Origin: Przewalskia tangutica
Lineage: Eukaryota; Streptophyta; Magnoliopsida; Solanales; Solanaceae
Assembly: GCA_029844215.1 (NCBI GenBank)
Contig: CM056734.1
Coordinates: 19,478,501-19,542,500, forward strand
DNA length: 64,000 nucleotides
Direction of reading: 5' to 3'
In this document: in pieces, positions 9,745 to 21,990 of the stretch
Layout of the letters: every line of letters begins with the position of its first letter
Position numbering within the stretch: the stretch's first letter is position 1
Made by a program: the position numbers and the translations under genes
Notes under the pieces: model-generated
Seen by the model: the letters and a program-made list of their open reading frames with translations, nothing else
What the model was told of the DNA's origin: nothing
Database searches by the model: none

Positions 9745-10738
9745 TTGAACCTTGGACATGCTTATCCGATGTGGGATTCCGGCACGCGACCATGTTGGAT
9801 ATTGTTATTCCATGGACTAGCCTCCACGAGGTTTAGTGACGCAGACGGATCGGTAGATAGCCTTCGTACTTGCCCCGTCGGTGGACGCAGATGGATCGTA
9901 GATAGTTTTCGTACTTGCCGTCGCTGCTATAGCACGATTTAGTACGTAGAGTCGTGAGATAGCTTTCGTACTTGCCTGGCCGTTTTATGACGCAGCTGGA
10001 TCCGTGGTTCGTTTTCCTACTGCCCGTCTGATTTTAGAACACGCGGACTTGGTGTTCATGTATGCGTATCGATGTTATATTATATCATGGACTGTCGGCA
10101 GTGAGGAAGGATTCCACGGGCATGGTTGATATTATAGGCGTGAGACCCGTAGCTATATTTGAGTTGTGAATTTGAGGGCATGCGTCCCTGACTTGATATG
10201 ACTGCTTATTTATTGTGTACTGTAATTGATTATCATACATGTCTCCAGTTATTTTAAACTTATGAGGTATTTGCAGTATTTTTTCCAGTTTCGCATACTT
10301 GGTACATGTTGTACTGACCTCCTTCGGGGGGCTGCGTTCATGCCGTGGGTTGAGGTGCATAACTTACTGATCCGCACTCTTAGGATCACTGTTCGGTTCT
10401 TGGAAAGCTCCATTTCTCCGGAGGCATTGTCTTTTGGTACGGTTCCCTGAGGGTGTAGACTTTTGTACATTCAGGGGATATGGCAGGGCCCTGTCCCGCC
10501 ACAGTTGTTATTCCTAGAGGTCTGTAGTCACGTTTGTGGTTTGGGCTGTAAAGACATAATTGTACTATTTTACTTTTGATTAAGTTTAATCTATGAAAGG
10601 CAGCCTTGTCGGCTAGCCAGTGATGTTTACTATCTACAGGTTTTTGTGTTATGTATGTTCCGCTGCTATTCTCTGAGGTATACCTGACGGGGTGCCCCGG
10701 TAGGGCACCAGTCGCGGCCCCGGGGTCGGGTCGTGACA

Positions 10739-11392
10739 ATCAGGGCCTCGGAGACAGAGTCGGTAGTATTGGGTTCACATCGGATGCGTGATACTGCAGT
10801 CGACTGGTTCGATTCATGGGAACTGTCCCGGGAGGAGCATGCGCTTCCAGCTGTTTGGGATGAGTTCTCACAAGCGTTTCTTAGCCATTTTTTGCCTCCG
10901 TAGATGAGGAGAGCTCGGGCCGATAGATTCCTGATGTTGAGACAGAACGAGCGGACGGTCCGGGAGTACAACGTAGAGTTTGACTCGTTGGCCCTTACGT
11001 CCCCGCTTTAGTGGCAGACATGGAGGACAGGGTGCACCGCTATGTCACAGGGCTCGATGATTACTTAGCAGAGGGTTGCTCGGGAGTAACTCTTCACCGC
11101 ATGACATTGCCCGCACGCAGCTTATGCGGCAGGTGAGGAATGTAGGGCCGCATTGATAGATATCGCCAAGAGGCCGGGACAGCGAGGTCCTTTGGTAGCT
11201 TTCGAGGCGACGGCCTCAAGAATGATCGATTTGCACCTCAACCGCCAGAGCGCTCCTTCACCGTCTTCCGGACGCCCGTATTCGGAGCGTGTCAGACCCT
11301 GTGGCTTCGGGCTTCCAGAGAAGCAGGGATGCTACCCGATCGAGACCACCCCTTCTCGTGTGGCCGATGGTAGATCCCATTTCGAGTGTGGT
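10739..11392 (+). pseudogene. gag: Element A gag, C-terminal part
   Basis: Gag continues directly after the solo-LTR insertion with ASETESVVLG, then DTAVDWFDSWELSREEH and the capsid segment ending EYNVEFDSL (about 10957-10990). A TAG stop at about 10901-10903 stands where element E has CAG, consistent with a C-to-T change at a CHG site. Frames shift after about 10990, and the remaining stretch covers the region before the zinc knuckle. It is cut at 11392 by element C; the zinc-knuckle cysteines (CYTCG) appear after C at about 21373-21387. Confidence 0.85.
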
Positions 11393-13906
11393 TGTCACGA
11401 CTGCCCGGTTAAGGATCGTGCCTTACCCGGGCACCCAAATAGTCATACATCAGAGAAAATCAGCGGAATATAAAAACAAGACATGAAACAATGTAAATTG
11501 AGACACAGTTTATCTGAGAAAAGTCGTCTTTCGGTATATATATATAAACCAAAATCTGGCAGTTACATCCCAATTGTACAATAGGACTACAGACCTCTAA
11601 GGAAGTAAACAACTATGGCGGGACAGGGCCCCGACATACCCTGAATGTACATATATCTACAACATCAGGGAGAACCATACCAAAAGTCGAGCCTCCGGAG
11701 AAGATGGAGCTCCTGACACCAAAGCAAAAGATCCTAAGGATGCGGATCTAGCACCTGCTTTCCCTTACTTGCGGCATGAACGCACTTCAAGGCGAGGTCA
11801 AGACAACAGTACCAAGTATGTGAAATCAGAAAGTACTTAAATGAAATCATAACATTTTAAAGCCAATTTTACAATTATGCATGAAATAACCAATGTAACC
11901 GCACATAGTGCCACATCACAAACAAGAGTAACAATGTAAATCAGAATGTGTCTTTTCTAGGCTGCGAATGATCGAAGCAAGGCCAATCGCTCATAGTATC
12001 ATTATGCATGCCTAATCCTGGACTCCCGTAGTCCGCATATGCCACCTAGGCCCGCATGAGGTATTCCCCGCAATGAGGGTAGCTACTCCTCGGCATCGTC
12101 CTGGACTCGTAGTCCGCATGGCCACATAGACCGCATGACCACATAGACCGCACACTAACCTGGAACTCTCGTAGCTCCACATAGGTCCCCTGGACCCGCA
12201 TGAGGTATTCTCGAATCATAGTCCTGCATCGCCCGAGGTATACCCGCGACGGAGGCGACAACCCCGGTATATCATGTCAAGAGGTGAGTGATGTAATACT
12301 AGCATAACGGCTTATCGTTAAACAACATAAGCACAAATAAGAATAACCTCTTTACACAAACGTTTACAAGATACTAACACACATAGCATCACAGTATGTC
12401 TACTCAACAAACCATCTCACTGTACTTTCCAGAAATTAATACAAGTCTTTTATAAACACATAAGTAAACCGTTCCTTTTATCTTTCTTAAGTCGTTATAC
12501 CTAACTTCCCATAAAGCTAGTATAACTCTTAAGCTTTTGTTTAAAAACCAAGTATTACTCTTCTTTCAAAAATGATTCATAATTCTTTTGAAATACTTCA
12601 AGATTCTTGTTATTTAGACTCAAGTCAAAAGACGTCAAGTAAAACCATGTTCGCTAACACACGTCGCTCACCGTACTATAAATATACTTTAAAATATCAT
12701 GCTCAAGAGGATAGGAAGAATCACGTACCTTCTCGGCGAAATCCACCTGCCAAGTCGAATATGTCGCGCGCAGAGTATCAACCTATAATAGTCAAATACG
12801 TCTATCAACGTCTAGACTACTCTGTAGGATAATCTAAGCAGAGGGTTCTCTATTCTATGGAAAATCGGCGAAGACTTCCTACCCAGAACGATACAAGTCT
12901 CATCAGAAATACACCCCATGTAAGTACAGTTCAATCTTCTTTAATATACTTCCGATGTAATTACAGTTCAATTCTCTTCTGAAATACCCTTCTATGTATT
13001 TTACTTATTTCTATACTTCTACAGTATGTATTCTCCAATTATAATAGAAGGATAAGATTATTATTTACCTCGATAAGCCCAAAATTATCCAAGATATAAG
13101 TCGATCCTGAGCAAGGTTTAGCTCCTAATCTGAACGCTCCAATCCGCTCCAAGAAACCCTTAGAAGTTTCTACACAACTTCTACTTTCTACTTCAACCAA
13201 ATATGAAGTTTCTCTTTAGGGTTTCGTTTAGTGACTAAAGGAATATAAGGTAGTATTTCCGGACTCTACGTATAGAGGTAACTTTGGAAATACTATAAGG
13301 GATTGGCTAAGGTATTTTTGGGGATAGTAACAATACTTGGAGAGTATTTTCTACCAAGGGGGCTTTTGCCGAGACTACTAGGAAAGGGGAGAAGGGGTGT
13401 TTCGCTAAGCTCTTCACAAGAGGGGAGGCTTTGACGAGAGCTTCTCCGAGGGGAAAGTTTGGAGACTTGGAAGATGATTTGTGGATGAAGAAGTCTTCAA
13501 CCTGGGGGTATTTATAGGGCTTTCAAGGGCCAAGATGAAGGCAAGTGGAGGGCAAGTGGAGGGTGTGGATTTGCACAAGTGCACCCTATCCCTACTCCAC
13601 AAATCACTCACAAACATTGACCCATGGTTTAGGCCTTAAAATCATGCCAACCGTGCCCTCTTTGCTGTCCACTTGAGGGTGACAAGTGTCACCCTCTCGT
13701 TGGTCCAAAATATTTCATCTCTCGGAAAAATCCGCAAAAAATATAAATGACATAACCGTAATTTTCCCTACGCAAGTTTTGGAAAACGTTTCGTCGGAAA
13801 ACAATTCGTTTCGTGGGTTGTGCACAAATTTTCGTCCCTATGCCTACTTTAAGGCTTAAACTTTTATGACGCACGCCTACGTACATACTGGAAATACGGT
13901 ATAACA
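11393..13906 (-). repeat. 3' LTR of element C
   Basis: A 2514-bp LTR in reverse orientation, from tgtcacgac to ggtataaca. It is closely matched by 18845-21351 but differs at a few clustered sites, for example ggatcgtgcc here against gactggtgcc there. On the minus strand a TATA-like tataaata (13509-13516) lies upstream of a presumed transcript start. The LTR hairpin is at 11614-11638. Confidence 0.93.
13509..13516 (-). promoter_or_regulatory. TATA-like box of LTR C (3' copy)
   Basis: TATAAATA on the minus strand, followed by a cluster of Cs. Equivalents are at 20959-20966 in the other C LTR, 35757-35764 in LTR E and 39287-39294 in LTR F, always in the same surroundings, which supports a real core promoter for this LTR family. 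Confidence 0.7.
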
Positions 13907-13941
13907 TTCTCCTCCTTAGAAACATTCGTCCCGAATGTTCC
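13907..13941 (-). other. Polypurine tract and conserved spacer of element C
   Basis: On the minus strand the text reads gaacattcgggacgaatgtt then tctaaggaggagaa directly before the 3' LTR. A, D and H have the same spacer (gaacattcg.gacgaatg) and purine tract at their 3' LTRs. It is the plus-strand DNA primer site by family analogy. Confidence 0.85.
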
Positions 13942-14163
13942 TTCCCAAGACAGATAACGATAAGGTTCCTCATAACTTAAACAGTTGCAAATGCCACACA
14001 TGGCCACAATACAACACTTAAGCAAATATGACAATGAAAATTTACAAGTAGGAAAGTGAGTTACCTGGAGGTGTGGGGAATAGGTGAGGATACTTCTGCC
14101 TCATGTCCTCCTCGGCTTCCCACGTCGTCTCCTCCCTGAGCTCGTTCCGCCTTAAGACTTTGA

Positions 14164-14612
14164 CTAAGCCACGCCCCGTCCGCAGACGCTAACTCGACGA
14201 TCGATTATCGCTATGGGAATCTCCTCATACGATAACCCCTCGGTCACCTGGACATCGTCAATCGGGTGCACCCTAGATGGATCCCCGATACATCTCCTCA
14301 GCATAGAAACATGAAAAACCGGATGCACTGCCTCAAGATCGGACGGCAGATCCAACTCATAGGCAACCTTGCCTACCCTGCGACATCTGACACGCCCAAT
14401 GTACCTTGGCCGAAGTTTTTCTTCCCGAATCTCATCACACCCTTCATGGGTGACACCTTCAGGAAAACCCAATCATCAACCTCAAACTCTAGATGCCGAC
14501 GACGATGATCTGCATATGACTTCTGTCGACTCTGAGCTGTCAGTAACCGCTCCTGGATAAGCTTCACCTTATCCACTGCCTGCTGCACCAAATCTGGTCC
14601 CACTAACTGCAC
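14164..14612 (-). pseudogene. pol: Element C integrase C-terminus with chromodomain-like tail
   Basis: Two overlapping frames encode the end of integrase. The first reads VQQAVDKVKLIQERLLTAQS and DDWVFLKVSPMKGVMRFGKK; after a shift the second reads YIGRVRCRRVGKVAYELDLP and DLEAVHPVFHVSMLRRCIGD. The usual YIGPY motif of the GPY module is damaged to YIGRV by the shift. The chromodomain-like tail that follows in A and D is only partly readable at 14060-14200 in other frames. In chromoviruses this tail is thought to steer insertion into heterochromatin (family knowledge). Confidence 0.82.
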
Positions 14613-15345
14613 CTCGCCACATCAAACCAGCCTATCGGCGATCTGCACTTCCTCCCATACAAGGCCTCATAAGGCGCCATCTGAATACTGGAGTGGTAGC
14701 TATTATTATACGCAAACTCAACTAGAGGCAAATGATCCTCCCAGCTACCCCTGAAATCAATAACACAGGCTCGCAGCATATCCTCAAGAGTCTGGATAGT
14801 GCGCTCCGCCTGTCCGTCCGAGGATGGAATGCGATCTCGTGTTCACTGCGTCCTAGACCCTTCTCGAAAGACCTCGAAGTTAGCCAGAATCCGGGCTCTC
14901 TATCCGATATGATAGAAATAGGGACTCCATGCGATCGACGATCTCTCGGATGTAAAGTCTGGCATAATCCTCAGCCGAAAAAGTCGTCCTGACGGGAAGA
15001 AAGTGGGCTGATTTCGTCAGCCTGTCGACGATAACCCAAATAGAATCATGTTTCCTCTGAGTGCGAGGTAATCCTGTGATAAAGTCCATGTTGATCACCT
15101 CCCACTTCCAGGTCGGGATCTCTATCGTCTGCAACAAACCACGTGCCTCGGTGCTCTACCTTCACCGCGACAACACGGGCGAGCTACAAACTCGCAACGT
15201 CCTCTTCAAGCCATCCCACCAATACACGGATCCGAGGTCGTGGTACATCTTGGTCGACCGGATGGATGAGTAACGCGTATTTGTGTGCTTCCCTAGAACC
15301 TGCTGCCAAGTCTGCAATATCCGGAACACACACCGCCTCAAACCT
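14613..15345 (-). pseudogene. pol: Element C integrase zinc-binding and catalytic core
   Basis: The minus strand encodes the integrase core: the IPTWKWEVINMDFITGLPRT block with the first catalytic Asp (about 15090-15110), then SIWVIVDRLTKSAHFLPV. Farther left are frames matching the second and third acidic residues and SSIQMAPYEALYGRKC (about 14640-14700), in different registers. The N-terminal HHCC zinc finger lies near 15130-15290 but is broken. The core would join the cDNA ends to host DNA; as written it cannot be translated through. Confidence 0.8.
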
Positions 15346-16110
15346 TAGCACCCATCGGTGCTACCAAAAGGACCGCTTCCTCACGAAGAGTCGTATCACG
15401 ATACGCGTCAAAGCGGATCCTCAACTGTTGCCTCTTGCTCGCCGGCGATGGAAGACTCGGCAACCTCTCGAACTCGAACCCACTGCTATCGTAATCAATC
15501 AATCGGACTCCAAGGCTCGCTGGCGATGTAACTCGCGGACCATTCCCTCTTCTCTGCACATCCGATAGACTCCCATCAACCTACGTCTAAGAGCATACGC
15601 CTGACATTGGCCTTCCCGGGTGGTACAGATATCAACATCATAATCCTTGAGTAACTCTAACCACCGTCTCGCCGTAAGTTCACTCCTGCGTGAAGATATC
15701 TGGAGGCTCTTGTGGTGCGTATAAATATCCACATGAACCCCATACAAATAGTGCCTCCAGATCTTTAAGGCGTGAATCACGCCGCTAACTCAAATCATGG
15801 GTGGGGTAGTTCCTCTCATGCTTCTTAAGTCGGGATCGTGCGCTATAACCTTACCCAGTGCATCAACACACATCCGAGCGACGCTTCGACGATCCCAATA
15901 CACTACATAACCGTCTGGACCTCCGGAAGAGTAAGAACGAGGCGGTCGTCGATCTCTCGCAAGAATCGAAACCACGCTCCAAGCATCAGTCCATCAAACT
16001 TAGCCGCTTCCGAGTCGGCTAGTCAATGGTGCGAAGATAGAAGCAAACTTCTCTGAACGCCGATAGTAACTGTAAGGCCCGAAAGGTGCACTGTCGGAGT
16101 AGTATGTCTA
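15346..16110 (-). pseudogene. pol: Element C RNase H domain and connection
   Basis: Minus-strand frames include MIHALKIWRHYLYGVHVDIY followed by the THHKSLQ motif (DHKSLQ in intact relatives), RWLELLKDYDVDI, and GKVIAHDPDLRSM near 15830-15900. These match the RNase H domain of Tekay-type elements, which degrades the RNA strand of the cDNA hybrid. Frameshifts at about 15600 and 15800 separate the parts. Confidence 0.8.
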
Positions 16111-16990
16111 GGCCAACTCGATCGCCTCGATCTTGGCGTATCCACCGAATACCATCGGCCCCAGACAATATGCCCAAGAAAAGCCACAAGCCAACCAAAA
16201 CTCACATTTGGAAAACTTGGCGTATAAGCTGCTGGTCTGGAGAACTCTCGGCCTGATCGCCAAATGCTCTGCGTGCTCTCGCTCTGGCGGGAATAAACAA
16301 GATGTCATCAATGAACACTATCACAAACGTGTCCAAAAATGGCTTGAACACTCGGTTCATCAAATTCATGAATACTGCCGGAGCATTGGTCAACCGAAAG
16401 ACATGACTACGAACTCATAATGCGTCTGGGTCGGAATGCGATCTAGGGACATCCGTCTCTCGACTTCGCGTCGATGATAGCCCGTCGCAGATCAATCTTG
16501 GAGAAATATCTCGCACCACGCAACCGGTCGAACAAATCATCAATCACAGGAAGGGGTATACATTCTTAATGGTCACCTTGTTCACCGCAGTAATCAACAC
16601 ACGTGCGCGGCGTCGCCCTTCTTCTTCACGAACAATCTGCGCTCCCGGGAGAAACACTAGGCGATGAAGCCGCTTCTCCGGCAAATCTCTCGGTGGTCCT
16701 TCAACTCTCTCAACTCGGCGGTGCCATTCTATATGGCGGAATGGAAATAGTAAGTGTCCGCAGACATCGATACAAAACTTTATCTCCTCTCGGGAGAGGA
16801 TACGGGAGGTCATCCGAAACACATCCGGGAACTCTCGACCACGAGGAATCGAAAATCTGTACGCGACCTCGGTATTGAACACCGAATGAGATGGTAGATA
16901 TACCCGCCTCGCACCATCTTCCTAGCCTCGAGGTAAGAAATAAACTTACCGCCGGCGACACGGTGTTCCTTCCACTCAACAACCGGCTCG
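16111..16990 (-). pseudogene. pol: Element C reverse transcriptase
   Basis: RT is encoded on the minus strand. The frame at 16202-16393 reads MTNAPAVFMNLMNRVFKPFL then DTFVIVFIDDILFI, containing the FIDD form of the YxDD active site. The frame at 16544-16882 holds the N-terminal part (REFPDVF, then VNKVTIKNVYPFL near 16550). The segment between them (about 16400-16545) covers the fingers/palm joint in another register. The catalytic residues survive, unlike in element E. Confidence 0.84.
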
Positions 16991-17480
16991 CCGAAGCGGA
17001 ACCGTACCACTCTCTCCCTGCGGTCTACATTGGCGTAGCGAAGCTAGCCAATCCATACCCATGATCACATCGAAATCGGTCATATCCAACTCTACCAAGT
17101 CGGCAAGTGCGGCGATCGCATATGGTCACCGGACAAGCCTATATACCCGCCGAGCTACCACCGAATCACCCATGGCGTAGCTACCTCGAAAGGGTCTATG
17201 GACTCGACCTCATCCCTATCCTACTAGCAACATGGGAGATATATGGGACCAGTAGAACCGGATCTATCAAGGCATACACGTCACAACAAGAACCGATAAA
17301 GTACAGCGGCGACATCGGTGAGCCTCACGGTCTGCCGGTGGACAAGGCATAAATGCGATTCGAGGACCGCTAGAATCTGAACCAGCGCCACGACCTGCCG
17401 CGACCTGGCCGCCCATGAGTACCACGCCTCAGGCGAGTAATCGTAGGAGATGAAGAAGACCGTGAAAGAACACATGGTGA
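16991..17480 (-). pseudogene. pol: Element C protease region
   Basis: Minus-strand text at about 17020-17100 encodes FDVIMGMDWLASLRYANVDC-like sequence, the conserved end of the aspartic protease followed by the PR/RT linker. At about 17255-17285 it reads YALIDPVL, around the catalytic Asp (family form ALIDPGxT). The domain would cleave the polyprotein. Several shifts break the frame. Confidence 0.75.
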
Positions 17481-18636
17481 CCACCTACCCTGCGCCTTGC
17501 CGCGGTGGACAGGCTCTCGCAAAGTGACCGGCTGGCATGGCTCAAACAAACTCGGAGCGGTACCACAATTCCGTAATGGGATCTACCGCATCGGCCACCG
17601 GAGGTGGTCCCGTCGGTTAGCACCTCTGCTACCACGGGCGTCCAAGTCACGGGGCCCAGTGCCCCTCGAATACCAGGCATCACGAGGCGGTGTAGGAGTG
17701 CTCAGCGGTGCCGTGGCGCAAATCTAGGCTGCTAAGGCGTCCACCCGATAGCTACCAAAAGACCTGCCGTCTGGCCTTAACCTGCTTCTTCTTGTCATCG
17801 ACCGTCGACCTCTGCGCTCGCCGCATCCAGTGCATGAGCACTGCATCGGGTAATGTCCATGCGGTGAAGAGCCACACCCGCATGAACTCGGCCATATAAT
17901 CATCTAGCCCGGTGACATAGCGGTGTACCCTGTCCTCCATATCTGCTACCAATGCAGGGACATATCGAGCCAACGAATCAAACTCAACGTTGTACTCACT
18001 GGCGTGCGCCTCTCTGTCTCGTGACAAAAATCTGCCGGCCGTGCCCTCCTCATCCGTGGAGGCGAAGTGAGTGAGAAAAGCCTCCGAGAACTCATCCCAT
18101 GTAGCTGGGGACGCGTGCTCTCCCCGGGATAACTCCCACGAATCAAACCAATCGACTGCGGTATCACGCAACCTATATGAACCGAAGATCACGGACTCGG
18201 TCTCCGAAGCCTTGATCACTCGCATGATCCTCTGTAACTGATGGATGAACTCCTGCGGATCATCCTCAGGCCTCGACCCGTAGAACTCTGGCGGGCTACA
18301 ACTCAGAAAATCTCGTAGCCTCAAACTATCCGATCTCGGGTGAACCACAGTGCTTCTGGGCTGGGCTGCTGCGTCCGGCCTATCTCCGAGTCGCCACGAT
18401 CACGGCGATGGCGGGCCATCTCTCTGTAATCCATCTCATCTGCTCCGGTGTGGGGTGGAGGTGCAGTCTTGGGGTCTCATCGACCCATCGCGGCCTAAAC
18501 CTCGCTGGGGCGGCGTCGTAGAACTCGCCGTCTCGGGTATAGACTGGGCCTGAGCCCTCGTGACTCTCGGTGTCCTACTAGCAGCTCCCTCGGCTGCCTT
18601 GCCCTTCTGGGCCCGGGTTGCCTTACGTGGAGGCAT
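17481..18636 (-). pseudogene. gag: Element C gag
   Basis: ATG at 18636 (MPPRKATRAQKGKAAEG), the same start as in elements A and E. The first frame runs about 66 codons, then shifts. The frame at 17752-18348 gives 198 codons of capsid: LRLRDFLSCSPPEFYGSRPE, QLQRIMRVIKASETESVIFG, WFDSWELSRGEH and EYNVEFDSLARYVPALVADM. The region downstream to about 17480 should hold the zinc knuckle, with CGR-type residues only partly readable. Gag forms the particle that packages element RNA. Confidence 0.87.
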
Positions 18637-18748
18637 AACTGTTAAAGAAAAGAAATACGTTAGAGGGGTCCGACTTATAACACAGCTCTAAGGCACGATC
18701 TCAGAGTGAGAAGAATGGAAATCAATCCTAAATATCCTATAGCCTCCT

Positions 18749-18782
18749 GATTATTGGTGTGGTGCACAACATACCGATAATC
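18749..18782 (-). other. Leader stem-loop with GTGCAC apex (element C)
   Basis: GATTAT and ATAATC arms flank a GTGCAC palindrome (18762-18767), between PBS and gag, as in A, E and H. Confidence 0.68.
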
Positions 18783-18828
18783 AAGACTCTCATGGATCTG
18801 ATGCGTAGACACTTTCCGAGTATTAACT

Positions 18829-18840
18829 GCTCTGATACCA
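18829..18840 (-). other. Primer-binding site of element C
   Basis: On the minus strand it reads TGGTATCAGAGC, a perfect 12-base match to the plant initiator tRNA-Met primer-binding sequence, four bases inside the 5' LTR. Confidence 0.95.
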
Positions 18841-18844
18841 CTTT

Positions 18845-21351
18845 TGTCACGACCCGTTCCGGGGCCAGTGACTGGTGCCTTACCCGGGCACCCAAATAGT
18901 CATACATCAGAGAAAATCAGCGGAATATAAAAACAATACAAGAAACAATGTAAATTGAGACACAGTTTATCTGAGAAAAGTCGACTTTCGGCATATATAT
19001 ATAAACCAAAATCTGGCAGTTACATCCCAACTGTACAATAGGACTACAGACCTCTAAGGCAGTAAACAACTATGGCGGGACAGGGCCCCGCCATACCCTG
19101 AATGTACATATATCTACAACATCAGGGAGAACCATACCAAAAGTCGAGCCTGCGGAGAAGATGGAGCTCCTGACACCAAAGCAAAAGATCCTAAGGATGC
19201 GGATCTAGCACCTGCTTTCCCTTACATGCGGCATGAACGGCCCGAAGAGTCGATCTAACAGTACCAAGTATGTGAAACTGTAAAGTACTTAAATGAAATC
19301 ATAACATTTTAAAGCCAATTTTACAATTATGCATGAAATAACCAATGTAACCGCACATAGTGCCACATCACAAACAAGAGTAACAACAGGTAAACTATAA
19401 CAGGTCTTTTCTAGGCTGTGAATGATCGAAGCAAGGCCAATCTCCCATAGTATCATTATGCATGCCTAATCCTGGACTCCCGTAGTCCGCATAGGCCACC
19501 TAGGCCCGCATGAGGTATTCCCCGCATCGAGGGTAGCTACTCCTCGGCATCGTCCTGGACTCGTAGTCCGCATGGCCACATAGACCGCATGGCCACATAG
19601 ACCGCACACTAACCTGGAACTCTCGTAGCTCCGCATAGGTCCCCTGGACCCGCATGAGGTATTCTCGAATCATAGTCCCATCGGTCGAGGTATACCGCGT
19701 CGGAGGCGAGCAACCCCGGTATATCATGTCAAGAGGTGAGTGATGTAATACTAGCATAACGGCTTATCGTTAAACAACATAAGCACAAATAAGAATAACC
19801 TCTTTACACAAACGTTTACAAGATACTAACACACATAGCATCACAATATGTCTACTCAACAAACCATCTCACTGTACTTTCCAGAAATCAATACAAGTCT
19901 TTTATAAACACATAAGTAAACCGTTCCTTTTATCTTTCTTAAGTCGTTATACCTAACTTCCCATAAAGCTAGTATAACTCTTAAGCTTTTGTTTAAAACC
20001 AAGTATTACTCTTCTTTCAAAAATGATTCATAATTCTTTTGAAATACTTCAAGATTCTTGTTATTTAGACTCAATTCAAAAGACGTCAAGTAAAACCATG
20101 TTCAGTTAACACACGTACGTCTACCGTACTATAAATATACTTTAAAATATCATGCTCAAGAGGATAGGAAGAATCACATACCTTCTCGGCGAAATCCACC
20201 TGCCAAGTCGAATATGTCGCGCGCAGAGTATCAACCTATAATAGTCAAATCGTCTATCAACGTCTAGACTACTCAGAGGATAATCTAAGCAGAGGTTCTC
20301 TATTCTACGGAAAATCGGCAGCACTTCCTACCCAGAACGATACAAGTCTCATCAGAATACAAATTCTATGTAAGTACAGTTCAATCTTCTTTAATATACT
20401 TCCGATGTAATTACAGTTCAATTCTCTTCTGAAATACCCTTCTATGTATTTTACTTATTTCTATACTTCTACAGTATGTATTCTCCAATTATAATAGAAG
20501 GATAAGATTATTATTTACCTCGATAAGCCTAAAATTATCCAAGATATAAGTCGATCCTGAGCAAGGTTTAGCTCCTAATCTGAACGCTCCAATCCGCTCC
20601 AAGAAACCCTTAGAAGTTTCTACACAACTTCTACTTTCTACTTCAACCAAATATGAAGTTTCTCTTTAGGGTTTCGTTTAGTGACTAAAGGAATATAAGG
20701 TAGTATTTAGGACTCTACGATAGAGGTAACTTTGGAAATACTATAGGGATTAGCTAAGGTATTTTTGGGGATAGTAACAATACTGAGAGTATTTTCTACC
20801 AAGGGGAGGGCTTTGCGAGACTACTAGGAAAGGGGGAGAAGGGGTGTTTCGCTAAGCTCTTCACAAGAGGGGAGGCTTTGACGAGAGCTTCTCGAAGGGG
20901 AAAGTTTGGAGACTTGGAAGATGATTTGTGGATGAAGAAGTCTTCAACTCAAGGGGGGTATTTATAGGGCTTTCAAGGGCCAAGATGAAGCCAAGTGGAA
21001 GGCAAGTGGAGGGTGTGGATTTGCACAAGTGCACCCTATCCCTACTCCACAAATCACTCACAAACATTGACCCATGGTTTAGGCCTTAAAATCATGCCAA
21101 CCGTGCCCTCTTTGTCGCCACTGAGGGTGACAAGTGTCACCCTCTCGTTGGTCCAAAATATTTCATCTCTCGGAAAAATCCGCAAAAAATATAAATGACA
21201 TAGCCGTAATTTTCCCTACGCAAGTTTTGGAAAACGTTTCGTCGGAAAACAATTCGTTTCGTGGGTTGTGCACAAATTTTCGTCCCTATGCCTACTTTAA
21301 GGCTTAAACTTTTGTCGCACGCCTACGCATATACTGGAAATACGAGGTATA
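18845..21351 (-). repeat. 5' LTR of element C
   Basis: A reverse-oriented LTR, nearly identical to 11393-13906. The terminal tgttataccc expected at its 5' end is eroded: the plus strand ends ggtata where the partner ends ggtataaca. It has a TATA-like box at 20959-20966 and a hairpin at 19071-19095. Confidence 0.92.
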
Positions 21352-21990
21352 GTTGGTAATACTGGGGCCTTGTTACACTTGTGGCCGCAGGTCATATTTC
21401 GGCGGACCGTCCAGGCAGGCGCAGATGGTAGGGTTCACGGCTGTGGTCATTCGCCGGGTCTTTATCTCCTATTTACTCGCCGAGGCGTGGTGCTCATGGG
21501 CCAGGTCGCGGCGAGGTCGTGGTGCGGTCCTAGTTCCAGCGATCCGAATCGCATTTATGCCATGCCCACTGCCGAGACCGGGAGGCGTCACCGGATGTCG
21601 CCACGTACATTATTGGTTTCATGTTGTGGCGTATATGCTTTGATAGATCCGAGTTCTACCTTGTCCTATATATCTCATAGTCTTTGGTAGAATAGGGATA
21701 GAACCTGAGTCCATAAAACCTTTTGAGGTGGCTACGCCAGTAGGTGATTCGGTGGTAGTTGAGCGGGTATATAAGGTTTGCCCAGTGACTATATACAGTC
21801 GTCAGACCCTAGCCGACTTGATAGAGTTGGATATGATGGACTTTGATGTGATTATGGGTATGGATTGGCTAGCGTCTTGCTATGCCAATGTGGACTGTAG
21901 AGAGAGATCGTGCAGTTCCAGATTTCTGAGGCCGTTGCTCGAGTGGGAGAGAATCTTTGCGTCGCCGCGGGTAGGTTTATTTCTTACCTC
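21352..21990 (+). pseudogene. pol: Element A zinc knuckle and protease
   Basis: Coding resumes after element C with CYTCGR (about 21373-21390), the end of the gag zinc knuckle, then the protease. The frame 21370-21690 contains VYALIDPSSTLSYIS around the catalytic Asp, where relatives have DPG; here Gly is replaced by Ser. After a shift near 21690 the frame from 21728 reads VKV-type linker sequence and LIELDMMDFDVIMGMDWLAS, the conserved protease end. The enzyme would mature Gag-Pol. Frameshifts and the Gly replacement argue that it is inactive. Confidence 0.82.

Larger units (their letters stand above)
3973..10738 (+). mobile_element. Element B: solo LTR carrying a hAT transposon
   Basis: It starts tgttataccc and ends gggtcgtgaca, with TSD atcag at 3968-3972 and 10739-10743. 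There is no PBS, gag or pol between the ends, only LTR sequence related to LTR A plus the nested hAT1. Removing hAT1 and one 8-bp TSD leaves about 3.3 kb of LTR. A solo LTR flanked by an intact TSD is the expected product of recombination between the two LTRs of a full element (established mechanism). It interrupts gag of element A, so it is younger than A, and hAT1 is younger still. Confidence 0.93.
11393..21351 (-). mobile_element. Element C: Ty3/Gypsy retrotransposon, minus strand
   Basis: Full-length structure in reverse: 3' LTR 11393-13906, polypurine tract, integrase, RNase H, RT, protease, gag, leader, a perfect PBS (18829-18840) and 5' LTR 18845-21351. It sits in gag of element A, which resumes at 21352. 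The left flank ends gtggt and the right flank begins gttggt, an imperfect TSD; the terminal aca expected at the 5' LTR end is missing. The LTRs are very similar, so the insertion is probably recent, but all coding frames carry shifts as written. Confidence 0.92.

Noticed and set aside
11393..21351. C and A as one rearranged element because both share gag and pol
   Set aside because: C has its own LTR pair, PBS and opposite orientation, and gag of A resumes on the far side.
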